This document shows positions 50,701 to 62,191 of a DNA stretch of 64,000 nucleotides, piece by piece. The notes beneath the pieces were generated by a model. The model had not been told where the DNA came from. It saw only the letters and a program-made list of their open reading frames with translations, and ran no database searches. Origin of the DNA: Hetaerina americana (Eukaryota; Arthropoda; Insecta; Odonata; Calopterygidae); contig JAKTNV010000005.1 in assembly GCA_022747635.1 (NCBI GenBank), forward strand, positions 35,079,836 through 35,143,835. Reading direction: 5' to 3'. Position 1 is the stretch's first letter, and each line of letters begins with the position of its first letter. Position numbers and translations under genes: made by a program.

Positions 50701-53403
50701 GAGATACGAGTTTAAGAAATAGACTTAGTTAATACTTCGTTTTGGTGCCCTATTCCTCACGAACTGCACGAGGGGGTATGATCTTATTCGATATTATCGC
50801 GGTAAATATTTTCAATCCAATTGTTAACTGAATTCTAAAAATGTCAAGTGCGCTATTCGGTTAAGATATTAGTTAAGCTGGTTTTGCCTACACGTATTAA
50901 TAGTTAACTCTGGCTGGGCGCATGCGTTTTATTCGAAGTGCATTCACAAACATGATGACTCTTCTGCTAAAATTTTCTTCTCAGCTCAATGAACTCTAGG
51001 AAAATAAACTATATGAAGCACACATGTAGGCCTATCAACATGAGATGATGAGGAATTCACTTTTACATAATATGAAATCTTTAGAAGCAACTTCTTCACC
51101 TATTACGCAGGAGACTTCAATTCCTATGGTTATAGATTTGCTCGAAGTTAAAGGTTTCCTTGTTACGAGGTAATAATGTGCAATATGTGCTTCATTTCGT
51201 AGTTGAACTTTACATTTGATAAAATTCAAGTGCTCTATTCTATAAATATGTATTTTAATCGTCGTGGACAGAGTTAGGAAAGAATTGTCAGTGACTACCT
51301 CAGTGACTATTCGTAACACGAGAAAAAACATGCCAAATTGTCGTTTCAAATATTTCCTATAAAAACTCTAGCTCAAACTCGGTGAAACCGTTCTTAAACA
51401 ATGTCGATTAAAAAAGTAATCACAATTTGAATTACGTTCAAGTCAGTAAGATGAGAAGCCAATGCTGTTCTATTACAAAATAGGGCAGAAGTACGGGTGA
51501 AGTAACTTTAAGTGTGGATCAAAAATGTGAAATACCAAATATCAATCTCTGATACCGATGGAAAACAATAAATACTATATTACTAAGTGCTTCAATACGT
51601 CTATCATTACCCTTAATTATTTTTAATTCTTTCTCATTGATGCTGTTTCGCGGTAGTAATACCTGCGCATCGGCATCAAGAAGACCGAGTGGGGCAAAAT
51701 TGGACCTTTATTAAATGTTGAAAGGTGTAATTTGAGAACGAAATGATGATAAAGGAACTTATTATGAGCAATTGGTTTGAATTGGATTAAGCAATTGAAA
51801 GCGGTTCGTGACTCCTGTGAAATATGCCGAGTTACTTTATTTTTACTTTTAGCTCAGCTACTTAGCATGTAGTTAATTATATGACAGGCATAATAAGGGA
51901 TGACGCCAGTTAATATTTAAATGCTAAATGTTAAATAAAGATAATGATTATAGTCCTCCCCCAGCTTTCTGCAGGGGTCAAGTTCTAGTTTGGTACTATC
52001 CTCGAAATTTACTCGTATTTTGGGATTATTGATGACAAGCAGCTACTTAAGTTTGTTGTTAATTTTGTGCCTGGTAACATAAAGAATGGTGCCAGTTAAT
52101 ATTTGGTAGCACAACGTTGAATATGTACAATAATAATAATTACATCCTGTTCCTTTTTACGGGGGAAGAAAAGCCTTCGGTAATTCGTCCATTAACATAT
52201 TTTATAACGTTTTTCTCCCTCTTGGAAATATACACTTCCAACATATCTGTGTTTTTAGGTGTTTTATTTACCATGAAATTTATCACCACAAATATGATAT
52301 ACGGGTGAAATTTTATTTATTTACCATATTCTAATTTAATCCTAACATCTATTTCAGAATATGGCGAAAGCTAGACAATGTAAAACTACTGTATGGCTGA
52401 AAGTTCTATTTCTTGCGAAGATTTCTTTTATCGAAAGGATTCCTTAAAAATAAGAAGAAACGTTGTCTATTTTTAGAATATGGTGAACTTTAGATGTTCA
52501 AGGAAGCTGAATTAATTTCTGATAGAATATTTCACACCTCTTAGCGGAAGGCAGACCTCTTCGTGAGATAATACTTCAGCACACGAGTATATAAAAGAGA
52601 TGTTTGACCGCTTACAGATTAATTAAAAGCAGTTTGCTGGATGTTATTCAGAATTAAATTTTTTTAAATTAATTTTAAGAATTAAGATACCCACAGATTA
52701 AGACTTAGGTAGTTCTCTTTATAATTTATCTCGGCATTATTAGTCGATATGATATTCATTTCCTGTTTTTATATGCTATAGAATAAAGGATTATTATTTG
52801 TAAATACCTTATGGGCCAAGAACCATGATTAACCTTTGAGTTAAATCCGTTTACCCGAAAAGTGTCTAAGTTGGTGGACGATTGCCATCCTCCTGTGGTA
52901 TTACGATCACTGGATACCGCCCGTTTTCGAGCGAACGACTTTCTACTTATGCCGCTGGAATTTTAATTTCAAATATGTCGAAAAAGTGAGATAAGTCAAT
53001 TTACTGTTTCCATTTACTTCTTTGAATTGAAGCCTTAATGGAGAAATGATAAGACAATAAGACCTTCAGAACAATGAGTAGAGGTTTAAACCTTTATTTT
53101 TCATTATGTTCGTAATTATAATAATTGTGAGCTTGTTGTAATATTATTATTGTAAAGGATATTTATGAGAATCGAGAAATGTCCCAGGTGATAGTTGTCT
53201 GCTTGCACAAAATGTTCTGGTAGGGCGGCAAGGAGGTTGACGAAGAAATGCTCTGGACACATGTATCACCAACACAGTGTACTTAAAATGTGCTAAAAGT
53301 TAGACACATGCTCAATTATGATTAATCCTCAAGTATCAGGATGTTAGCAGAAGAGTGCAATATTTAGAAAACCACAGTGCATTGCATTCTTACAGAATAT
53401 TTA
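50701..53403. other. No recognisable gene; AT-rich DNA with a diverged direct repeat
   Basis: Only short frames. A strong TATA-like TATATAAAAG lies at about 52587-52596, without a credible downstream gene. A diverged ~100-bp direct repeat occupies 51854-52145. Confidence 0.5.
51854..52145. repeat. Diverged direct repeat, two ~100-bp copies
   Basis: 51854-51955 and 52039-52145 share CAGCTACTTA, a GTTAATT block, GCCAGTTAATATTT and an AATAATxATTA end, in the same order with small gaps. They are separated by about 85 bp of unrelated sequence. Possibly two copies of an old repeat or a local duplication. Confidence 0.6.
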
Positions 53404-53738
53404 GCCATGAAAAAGGGGTGACAAGGTGGTCTCCAAGGTGCTGTCAGAAGACTACTTGTATGACGATCTTGCCTTTGACCTATTGGACCTCGGTGGAAGT
53501 GATCCAAATTTATTAGAATAGGAGATTACTGAAGACGAGACATGTGTCTTCATTACGACCAAAGTACCACTTTGTACCACTGGATAATGTCAAAGAGGTC
53601 TTGGCGAAGTGTCCGAACGAGGGTTCTGTCGATTTTTACAGGAAGGTTACCACAACTGGCGGAGGCACTGGTATTGGTGTGTCGATAGATAAGGGTGCTC
53701 TTATGAAGAATTTTAGCAATGCGTACTTTGATCTGTAA
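53404..53738 (+). pseudogene. Coding-like remnant of unknown family
   Basis: A 64-codon frame (53544-53738) reads KYHFVPLDNVKEVLAKCPNE and later TTTGGGTGIGVSIDKG, with a composition more protein-like than its surroundings. A preceding frame in 53420-53522 gives SEDYLYDDLAFDLLDLGG before a stop. I do not recognise the family. It may be a degraded transposon gene or a host exon/pseudogene. The two parts are split by stops, so as read it is not an intact gene. Confidence 0.25.
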
Positions 53739-55489
53739 TACATTTTTTGCCCCGATTAATTCTACTTATTTTTGGGGCAGGCTTTGTAAATAGCAGCAGA
53801 ACTTTCTACAGGTTGTAGGTGTTCTCCTACCGACGGAAAGGCTGCTTTTCTTCCCACGACCGTTACACAAAAGAAAATGGGTGGGGCAATTCGCAGTTTA
53901 GGTAATTATATTTGTATCCGATAGCTGACCCAATTTTGTGACAGGTTAATATGCAATAATTTACAATAAGATATTCTTCAAATGTCTGTGCTTGCCCATA
54001 AAAACTCAGCAAGGCGTGCATAAAATATTAATCGTCATTTTATTCAACTTCCACTATACTGAGGCCGATCTGCATGTATTCACAATGCCTACAAATTAAG
54101 TACGTGACAAGTTGAATATTTGACGATATTTACTAAATAATTGCACTGTATTAACTAGATTTCACTTTAAAATGCTTTTTTATCAAAAAGGTATGGTGAT
54201 GAGATTGCCAATCCTTCACAAGATGTTAAGAGATGCAAGGTTTCTAAGGCTAAGTTCGTGCGGTATAAGGTGAGTGAAATCCTTCAAAACAGTGTAAATT
54301 AATTTCATGACTTAACGCAGATAATGAAAGAAAGGCGGTTTCGCTATCGACCGCTTGAAAGTAAGCCATTGAAAATTTCATTACATATTGATTTTATTGG
54401 TTTTTCCTGCCATTCAGCAAGAGCACAAGTATTTATATCGGAGTCACACATGACAACAGAATTGTAATGCCAACTGTACAGAATTGTAATATAATTGATA
54501 AAATGAGCATACAATGCTTGAATCAAAGTGATTATGAAATGAATTACGTTATTATTTGGTAATCTTCCGCAAATTTTAAATAACTTTGACTGTAGCAATA
54601 CTTGATTTAGGTTTCAAGCACATCAAGCAATGCGTGTAAATTCGTCCACCATTCTTAATTTGTATTTTGTATTCTTTGGCGCTCAAATTTATAGAATTCG
54701 AGCACAATTTGTCTTCTTTTAACATTCTAAAATAAATGAAAATAAACAGTCACACATTTCCCAATCAATATCGCTTCAATCGGCGTACACTGAAAATTTT
54801 TACTACGCTTTGAAGCAACAGGCATCGAGATATCTACCTTAGTTATTCTAACGGTATATAATCTAGAGTAACAGCAGTTTTAGAGTAAAGTAAAAGTACT
54901 TTATTTTAAAGGTAAATAAAGAAAGATGGTAATTAATGAATAAATAATTGATAAATTACCATCTTTCATTGATTGAATGTGGAGCTAAAGTACTCATACA
55001 ATGGTAGTACTCGCACATTGGTCTATAAAAAAATGGATGTACCTGAGTAACAAAATGTGCAGAACATAAATTCTCTGCACACCACCCCACATTATTATTT
55101 AAAAAAATAAATATATACATATGTCGATTAATTCAAGCTGGTATGGAAAATATGAGGCAAAAATAGGAATGAAAGAGTGAGGAGTAAGAAGATCATGAAA
55201 TAATAGGGTTTGGATGTACTTGCAATTGAAAATTAGACAAGGAAGCGTGAAACGTTAGATTGGCCATGTTGAGAGTATGGATCAGAGTAAAACACCAGGA
55301 GTATACGCAAGTGAAGAGTAAATGGATTTAGAGGAAATGTTAGACCAAACAATTTATGTGTGAAAGTTTGTTGAAGAGACCATCAAGGCGAGTAATATTA
55401 AAAGTTTTTGGAACAGAACACATTGGTGAAAATATGTTGAGAGGAGATTGAAGCGTCAAAGAATAGGGAAGAATTTAGCAAGAGAGAGT
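53739..55489. other. No recognisable gene; one short perfect hairpin
   Basis: AT-rich DNA. A hairpin with 14-bp perfect arms (GAAAGATGGTAATT) lies at 54921-54967. Bases 55190-55490 are purine-rich and may be the far 5' part of the LINE remnant that follows, but no motif can be read. Confidence 0.5.
54921..54967. repeat. Hairpin with 14-bp perfect arms
   Basis: 54921-54934 and 54954-54967 are exact reverse complements around a 19-base AT-rich loop. Function unknown. Confidence 0.8.
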
Positions 55490-56690
55490 AACTTCATTAC
55501 AATTAGGATGAATTTCTTCGCATCTCAGATTTCAAGAACGTGTTTGATAGAGTGCATGAGGTTGAATTAATTAATACATTACAGAATATTGGAGTAGATC
55601 GGAGGGATAGGAGACATCTGCGACCTGCACATAACACAAACGGTTAAGGTGCGAGATGTGAATGGGGAGTCGGAATAGGCAGTGTGAGGAAGGAGGGTAA
55701 GATAGAGGTGTCCATTATCATCTGTGCTCATGGAAATATGTGAAGTAAATGGTTTAAGATACATGAGAATAACTGGGATAGGAGCGTAAACGGTGGAAAA
55801 TTATTAAACATATTTGTCGTTTTGGTTTGCCAGTCAGCCAAAGCGTTCTAAGTATTATTGAGTGCATTGGAAAGTCAGTGTAGTACGTATGACATGAGAA
55901 TTATTATAAACAAAACAAAGGGTTTGAGTCTTTCGAGAGAGAGGAAGGCTAAATTAAACGTTAAAATAGGATTTGTTGTTTCCGGCATAACTTTATGTAA
56001 TTTGCATAACATATTGAAATGAAATGAAATAATTGAATTTTTAATTCCACACAGTTTTGTGAGAAATTACGAAGCCAATTATTTCATTTCAATTCAATAT
56101 GTTAAAATAGGAGTTCATAAACTGTAGCAGGTGGAACAGTTCACCTATCTCCGAAGTGTATTGGACGAAGATGGCCAAAGTAAAAAAAGACAAGAAAAAT
56201 TATTGTTTCGTGTAAATAAGCTTTCACACGGAGGGAATTGATGACAGGGTTATTGAGCAAAGGAAATGTTTGATTAGAATATGAGATGAAGCTTGTTTTT
56301 GTGCGGTACGGAAAATTAGTTGTTGAAGTTAGAAAATAAAATTAGGTTGTAGGCTTTTTTTAAATGTGTATGGAGAATGGAAATAGTAAAATAGACAGGA
56401 AAACAAACGAGGAAATACTAGGCATGGTGAGGAATGAGAAATGTATTATTTGCAGAAATCCACAGGAAGCAGGAAAGATGAATACAGAATGTTCCGACTG
56501 GCGATAGTATGTTGAATACTATGATAGATGGGATAGTGTTAAGCTAGAGGGAAAGGGGTTGGTAGAGAATAGACATGTTGATCGCTTAATGAGGTGGAAG
56601 GAAATACGAGTATGCAGAATTGAATAAGGGTTAATTGCAGTGTCGGAATTCGTAATGCATTCTATCAGTAGGGGTAAGAAAATGTATCAC
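55490..56690 (+). pseudogene. Decayed LINE reverse-transcriptase remnant with nested insertion
   Basis: Successive frames give ISDFKNVFDRVHEVELINTL and then GVDRRD near 55510-55610, the F(x)DFEKAFDRVxWxKL motif of LINE reverse transcriptases. KAKLNVKIG ends at about 55970, continuing after a 129-bp insertion as VHKL and then QVEQFTYLRSVLDEDGQS (about 56130-56180), the conserved VEQFKYLGSVxxxDG block. Farther on, NEEILGMVRNE (about 56410) and a MIDG segment near 56525 match the C-terminal domain. Frameshifts and stops separate the blocks; the YxDD motif is not readable. It resembles the 30-kb remnant in kind but the preserved segments differ. Not functional. Confidence 0.78.
55972..56100. mobile_element. 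129-bp fold-back element nested in the LINE remnant
   Basis: The insertion is flanked by the 12-bp direct repeat GTTAAAATAGGA (55960-55971 and 56101-56112). Removing it and one copy of the repeat restores a continuous LINE reading KLNVKIGVHKL. Its 3' half is a fold-back: 56011-56035 and 56076-56100 are reverse complements with one mismatch in 25. No coding capacity. The type is unknown; the duplication length is unlike TA-targeting mariners. Confidence 0.7.
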
Positions 56691-57688
56691 TCTGCCTTTG
56701 CATAGGCTGTGATCATTCGAAACCTACCTTCAATGGTTGAGCACCACTAACAATAATAACCTAAGAACAAACTTTGGCTGACGGTACCCATCCCGGAAGG
56801 TAATGGCGTGAGGGATATGTTAAGATATGTCATCATTCAATTATATTTTAGCTGTCTAGTGGATTGCATATTTTGAGATTATATATAACCTATTTTGCAA
56901 ATCCTACACTAAATTTATCTCATTTTATTTTTTTTTAAATTTATTTTTTTCTCTCATGTATACGCTAAAGTCAGTATCACTTGCATTAAAATCGAAAGTA
57001 ACAAATGATTTCTCTTTACCAAACTAACTATAGTCTTTAGCACGAAGTTAACTTGATGAGTAAGGGCAATACTCAATTGATACTAATTCAAACGCCCAGC
57101 TAAAGCTCAATTGCCCAAATATGAGCGTTAGAAATTACCAAGTGACTATTCAGTACTATTTGTACCTTTTAACAAATAGTACCTTTCAATATTATCCATT
57201 CGATGAGAAATACCATTTGTGTGATGCATTTGATCATGTGATTATTATATGAATACTTTCATTAGATCTCTTGCGTTAATATACGCAGATACGAGATGTC
57301 TTATAGCTTTTAAATATTGAAATGCGTTGGAAGACAATAATACGAAGTAAATTCGATGTACATGACTATATTGATTTTTTCCGTAAAAACGTTTCCAGAA
57401 TCCGCACAAAACTTTTGGTGAATAAAAACTTCTCTTATGCTTTGTTTTGATTACGTGGACAGGTATTTAACTTATCAATGCATATGTGAATGAAGCCTAA
57501 TCACATGGCACTCGTGCATTTTCGAGTGCTTACTTTCATCGTCATTTGATAGCGCTCAAACTATTTGTCAAAATAAGGATAGATATCAAGGTTATGCTTT
57601 CAGTTATCCATTCTCATTATTATTTGATACGCATATAGACCTTATAACGTATAACATCCCGCGGTTACCGCCTGGAAGGCCTGATAAT
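56691..57688. other. No recognisable gene; AT-rich DNA
   Basis: AT-rich sequence between the LINE remnant and the minus-strand open frame that follows. No motif seen. Confidence 0.5.
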
Positions 57689-58087
57689 TCAAGGAAAATT
57701 CCGGAAATAACTAGAATGTGGCCAAAGTCGGTGCCAAAGAGCCCTAAGGAACTCCGTGACGTTGAATAAGTTCAAATAAAATAAGAAGAATATAAAAGTT
57801 ACTTTTGCGGCATCTCCCGCAGTTTCTTGGAAGAAGATTTTTGTTTCGGCTATCGAAAAAACCCTGGTTGTGAGATAAATACCATCCTGGACAGGTATCG
57901 TAGTAGAGGAACATTCTATTATTTGTGTGCTAATAATGCGCTTTGAAAGAGTGTCTTTTACGAATAGTTTACATATTCGCGCCCATTCTGGAATATGATT
58001 CACAGAGGAAGAAACCGTTACATCACTTACCAGACCTTGAATAAGAGTTCTAAATATGCCATTGAATATATTCTCACGTAATTGCAC
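57689..58087 (-). CDS. Unidentified open frame, 132 aa
   Basis: One of the longer frames in ordinary-composition DNA. The predicted protein starts MQLRENIFNGIFRTL, has a mixed, protein-like composition over residues 1-90 (for example WARICKLFVKDTLSKRIIS) and a hydrophobic stretch near residues 95-112 (VTFIFFLFYLNLFNV) that could span a membrane. I recognise no family. A donor-like GTAAGT occurs at codons 20-21, so part of it might be an exon or an intron-containing fragment. A chance frame in AT-rich DNA remains quite possible: there is no homologue and no promoter evidence. Confidence 0.25.
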   Translation of the reverse strand: MQLRENIFNGIFRTLIQGLVSDVTVSSSVNHIPEWARICKLFVKDTLSKRIISTQIIECSSTTIPVQDGIYLTTRVFSIAETKIFFQETAGDAAKVTFIFFLFYLNLFNVTEFLRALWHRLWPHSSYFRNFP

Positions 58088-59110
58088 GATAAATTTTAAG
58101 AAAGTTTAAAATGTGCTAATCCGCTCTATGAACGTCACTAGTGTTTAACTTAGCACTACAAGAAAATACTAACTGGTAAGAAATGCTAAGTTCACATCCA
58201 TCCACTCGTAAGTCTCATGTTGTCAATTTATATTATATATTATTATTATTAGACTGCCCTTGACATGAAAAATGGCGAGTTATAATAATTTGGTAAAATC
58301 GAACCCCAAGCGTTCGCTCATGTACGTATTTCATGTCACGCATACATTTTTTTATTCAATTATCTACCGCATGTACGAATTGATCTTGTGAGTGGTTAAC
58401 GGCGTAACCTGTTCTACGCCAGAACGGAATCGAGCAGATCTACAGCACTAGGCCCCCATTAATTTTTCTCGCCACTATCAGGATGGGAAATTTTTTGAAT
58501 CGTTAATTTTTTTCTCCACCCCCCTCCTCTCAGGATTCACACGGGATTTAAAACCATCCTCCCGCACCGTCCACTCTCCCCAACTCGGCCAACGGAGTTT
58601 TAAAATGGCATTCCTTACGCGTCCCACTTCAAAATTTTATCTCCCCAGAGTTCTGTTTCCATTCCCCTCGCCTTTCCCGCCGTAGCATTTCAAAGTGACG
58701 TTATCACCCTCACCCTACCCGCTCCACCCATCTCTCTCCTTTTTCTGTCACTCCCTACCTCCTCCTCTTTCTCTCTCTTTCTCTCCCCGTCTCTCTCACC
58801 ATCACCCCTCTTATCTCACACACAACTCGTCTGTGCCGACGATCCCATCATCGGACCCCTTCTCACCACCTATCCTCGTATCATCCCGCACTCCTATCTT
58901 CCCCTATTTCCCCCCCCCACACTTTACTTCACTCGACAAATCATTTATCAGCTTATTGAAACGGATAGCCTTCGCGCCAGCGTTTCATAATATGTCCCGT
59001 GTCCCCGCCGCTTCGACGCTTATCGAATTTGAGACGGTGCGTCGCGATCACGTCAGGCAACGCTCAAGGCTTTGGGAGGAAGTTGCATTCAAATTACACG
59101 TTTTGTTATC
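58088..59110. other. AT-rich then pyrimidine-rich GC island
   Basis: From about 58500 the plus strand is strongly C/T-rich, up to about 58930, giving a 140-codon Pro/Ser/Leu/His-rich frame (58695-59117) typical of simple-sequence DNA. CpGs increase at 58930-59060. Not called as a gene. Confidence 0.4.
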
Positions 59111-60700
59111 CTGGTGAAACCGGAAAGGAGGCGTTCTCAATTTTTTTTAATCGGAACAGCGACCGTGCATTTAGTTGATGAATTTTAGAGGGAGAGTGGG
59201 GAAAATATCGAGTCAAGAAACATTTTTTCAGTGCTCGAACCAGAAGAAACAAGATTTATGAAAAGAATTAGATGAGTTTGGCAAGGAGAATGTCGCCAAG
59301 CCACCGTCTGGTTACGATAACGATGTGTTACGATAACGAGTGTTACGATAACGATGAGAAACTAAATTATTATTTCGGTTTGGATAAGTCTAAGTTGTAC
59401 AGAAAACGTAAACTTGTTTCGAAACAATTGTGCACCGACGTATCGTCCTGGAGTATGAAAATAGTCAGTGGCCGTTTGATTCATAATCTTGACTCTAAAT
59501 ACATTTTTAGTTGTTCTTTCTTGATGGAGGAGCCGAATATGGAAACATCTTTGACAGAATTGGCACTTACACTTCCCCGATGGAGACTTTCAGAGTGAAA
59601 TAGCAATCAAATTGATAGGAATGACTTAAACATATACTCCTCCGGCGTAAAAGAGCTTTTGCCAAGTAGAGGGAATACGACTCGGGCTAATCCCGAGTTT
59701 TTCAGAGATTCGACTAACCAGTTGCCGACAATTCTCTCTCAAACACTCACCAGGTTCAACTAGCCGAAGTCAACTTCGTACTGGGGAAATCTGAGCAATA
59801 TCCGCAATCCGTTTCAGTGATTCAACATTGTATTCTCCTTCTCGCTCATTCCAAGAAGTCGCTCCTCTTGATCGTCGCACCTAGAGACGATTTCTGTTCC
59901 ATTTCCTTCAATTCCAGGAGTCAACATTTCCTCAACTCGCTTTCGCGAAATTGCTAACCGGTTTTATTCCACTTCAGAAGTTGTCTGCTAGTCTACCGAA
60001 CATTCTTTCCGTTCCAGTCCGCTTTTCTTTAATGCCTCTTCTATTTAGTGTAGGCTTATTCACTTTTGTTAAAATATGTAAGCGCTTTTTCTATTATAGT
60101 CACACCATTCTATTTCACAAACGCCGCTCCATCTCCTGGTTTTAATGACTTTATTCATATTCATGGAAATGGCTATGAATTCATTCTTTTTGACAATTAG
60201 TATTTAATTACTTTCTTTTTATAAATATTTTGACATACTTAGTATATTTTCAAGACGCTGTTTGGCTGTATGTAAGCATTTATTCACATAAACCCCAACA
60301 GCAATCCGAGATCTCATTCAATAAACTTCGTTCTTGTATATTTGATATCGATTTCAAAGTTAATGTTGACATGCATTTCCAAGAGCCAAGGACAAATATG
60401 AATATTTAAGCAAATTGGAATTTTATCCTATATTTGAGTTCTATGTTGAAATACACGCCTATAATTACCTGAATTTGATGTTATCAACCGGTATGAGAGA
60501 GCAGTAAATTCGATGGAGAATCTTGTACTGCCGGAACTATTCCTATTTTAAACACGCTGGAAGCGGTCGCTTAAAAAAACCACCACGCTCCGAAGTTATC
60601 TTCAAAATAAAATCTTAGGACGTTTATCGAACGGAGACCAATCGAGGAGAAAAAATCACAACTGTCGATTTACACCTGTTACCATTTTCCCTGTGGTGGG
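59111..60700. other. No recognisable gene; short tandem repeat at 59.31 kb
   Basis: A 108-codon frame at 59272-59598 resembles no family I know and begins in a tandem repeat. The rest is AT-rich without signals. Confidence 0.45.
59311..59355. repeat. Three copies of GTTACGATAACGA
   Basis: The 13-bp unit occurs three times with 1-3 bp between copies. Small microsatellite-like array. Confidence 0.85.
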
Positions 60701-61180
60701 TATCATTTCGCTCGGACGCCGCTCCGCCTTCTCCTCCCCATCAGTCTCCCTCTCTCTCTCTCTCATCTCTCATCAGTGAGTGGCCTCTCAGCCCGCCCCA
60801 CTCCCTCCTCCATCCAGCCACTCTAATTCTAATGCGTCTCCAAGGCAACTGCCTCCTCGGGAGGACCCTCCCCGCTCCACCCCCTCGGCCGCCGAAAGCC
60901 CTGCCCCGGCATCCGACCCCTTCGGCGCCCTTATCTCGGACCGTAAAGATGTCGCGAACGGTAGCTGCTACCGAAAAGCACTCCTTCCGCGGCGCTCGCC
61001 CCTCATTCCCCTTCCGCCTATCGTCCCCTCCCAGACCAGCCACTCCCTCCCGTCCCACTCCGTATGACACTGCCCCCCACTCGTCCTCCTTTTCCCCTTC
61101 CTGCGCCTTAAACCCTTCCCCATCCCAATCCCATCCCGCTGCCCCGCGTCTAACTCCAATCTCTCCTTCCTTCCTATAGT
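60701..61180. other. GC/CpG-rich island
   Basis: C-rich on the plus strand with many CpGs, preceded by a CT repeat at about 60750-60766. The 195-codon minus-strand frame (60741-61328) is Gly/Arg/Glu-rich, and the plus-strand frames Pro/Ser-rich; both reflect composition. It could be a promoter CpG island, but no gene is recognisable beside it. Confidence 0.4.
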
Positions 61181-62135
61181 TTTTGTCCTCGATTTCTCGG
61201 CAACCTAGGACGGAAGGCCATCGAAGCACGCAGTGTGCAAGCAAGACTTGACTGCTGAAGATTTTGAAAAATTGCGAGTTTAAAATATATTGAGAACATA
61301 GATAGTTCCTGAACCATTTTGATAACACAAGGAGGTGAAGGATTGAGTTTATTAGAGTTTTGAACTGTCTGACACAGGAATATTGTTTCTCGCAAAGTCG
61401 AATTCGCGATCACAACTGAAGAAGCAAATACGAAGCCGATTGAATAATCTTACCACATAACAAACAAATCCAATCCCTTAGTGAAATATAAATTACTAAA
61501 TATCTGCGCTAAAATAAATACACAAATTCTTTCTTAAAATATATTATTATACCACAGTCAAGACTAATAAATTTAAAAAAATATGAAATTGAACCTTTTT
61601 CATTTTTTTTGAGTTTCAGGCTTAACTTTGTGGAAACCTTCCATATTGGCGAGAAATGATGATTAAAAATTGTGATTTCCACTATACTATTTTTATTCAC
61701 ACTACTCCGGTTTCAAAACTTCGTGTCATTTCGACACGAAAATGACACGAAACATTGAAACCCAGGTTGTGCGAATAAAAATAGTATAGCGGAAATCACT
61801 ATCGTTAATTGCCATTTCTCTCCAAAATAATGAGATTGATGTAAAAACATTCTTTTGAATTTTCTAATGATGAAAACGATTATTTTCTAATAAGGAAACT
61901 GTCCATCAAATAGCTAATCCTCTTTCCTGATATAATTATTAAGTACCCAATCTATCAAATCTGATCATTAAAAAATACCAGGATTTGAAGTGAATTCGGG
62001 TCAAAACTTAACGCTCATGAAATGAAGTTGAATGCAAGAGGATGGAAAAGGGAAGGAGTGCGAGAAAATGGAATTTTGAAGAGCGACTGGGGTAAGATTC
62101 TCCGAATGGAAGAGAGTACTACTAATGATATCTAT
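61181..62135. other. No recognisable gene; contains a large fold-back
   Basis: AT-rich sequence. The only structure seen is the ~180-bp hairpin at 61.65-61.83 kb. Confidence 0.5.
61646..61826. repeat. Large imperfect fold-back (MITE-like)
   Basis: The two halves are reverse complements over about 80 bp each: GAGAAATG (61651-61658) pairs with CATTTCTC (61813-61820), then the ATTTCCACTATACTATTTTT-type arm near 61676 pairs with the AAAAATAGTATAGCGGAAAT arm near 61780, and the centre is CGTGTCATTTCGACACG-like. There is no protein. Such hairpins are typical of fold-back MITEs; I could not identify a clear target duplication. Confidence 0.7.
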
Positions 62136-62191
62136 CAACACAACTTCCTTTTTCCAATGCAAACTTGCATTGAAAAAAGGAAGTTATGTTG
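62136..62191. repeat. Hairpin with 27-bp arms, 2 mismatches
   Basis: CAACACAACTTCCTTTTTCC and following bases pair with the reverse complement ending AAGTTATGTTG across a 1-3 base loop (the two arms meet at TGCAA..TTGCA). Near-palindromic, so it may be a cruciform-forming fold-back. Confidence 0.8.

Noticed and set aside
58695..59117. 140-codon Pro/Ser/His-rich frame
   Set aside because: Simple-sequence pyrimidine tract; low complexity and no domain.
60741..61328. 195-codon minus-strand open frame
   Set aside because: Gly/Arg/Glu-rich translation of a C-rich plus strand with overlapping Pro/Ser-rich frames opposite; no motif.
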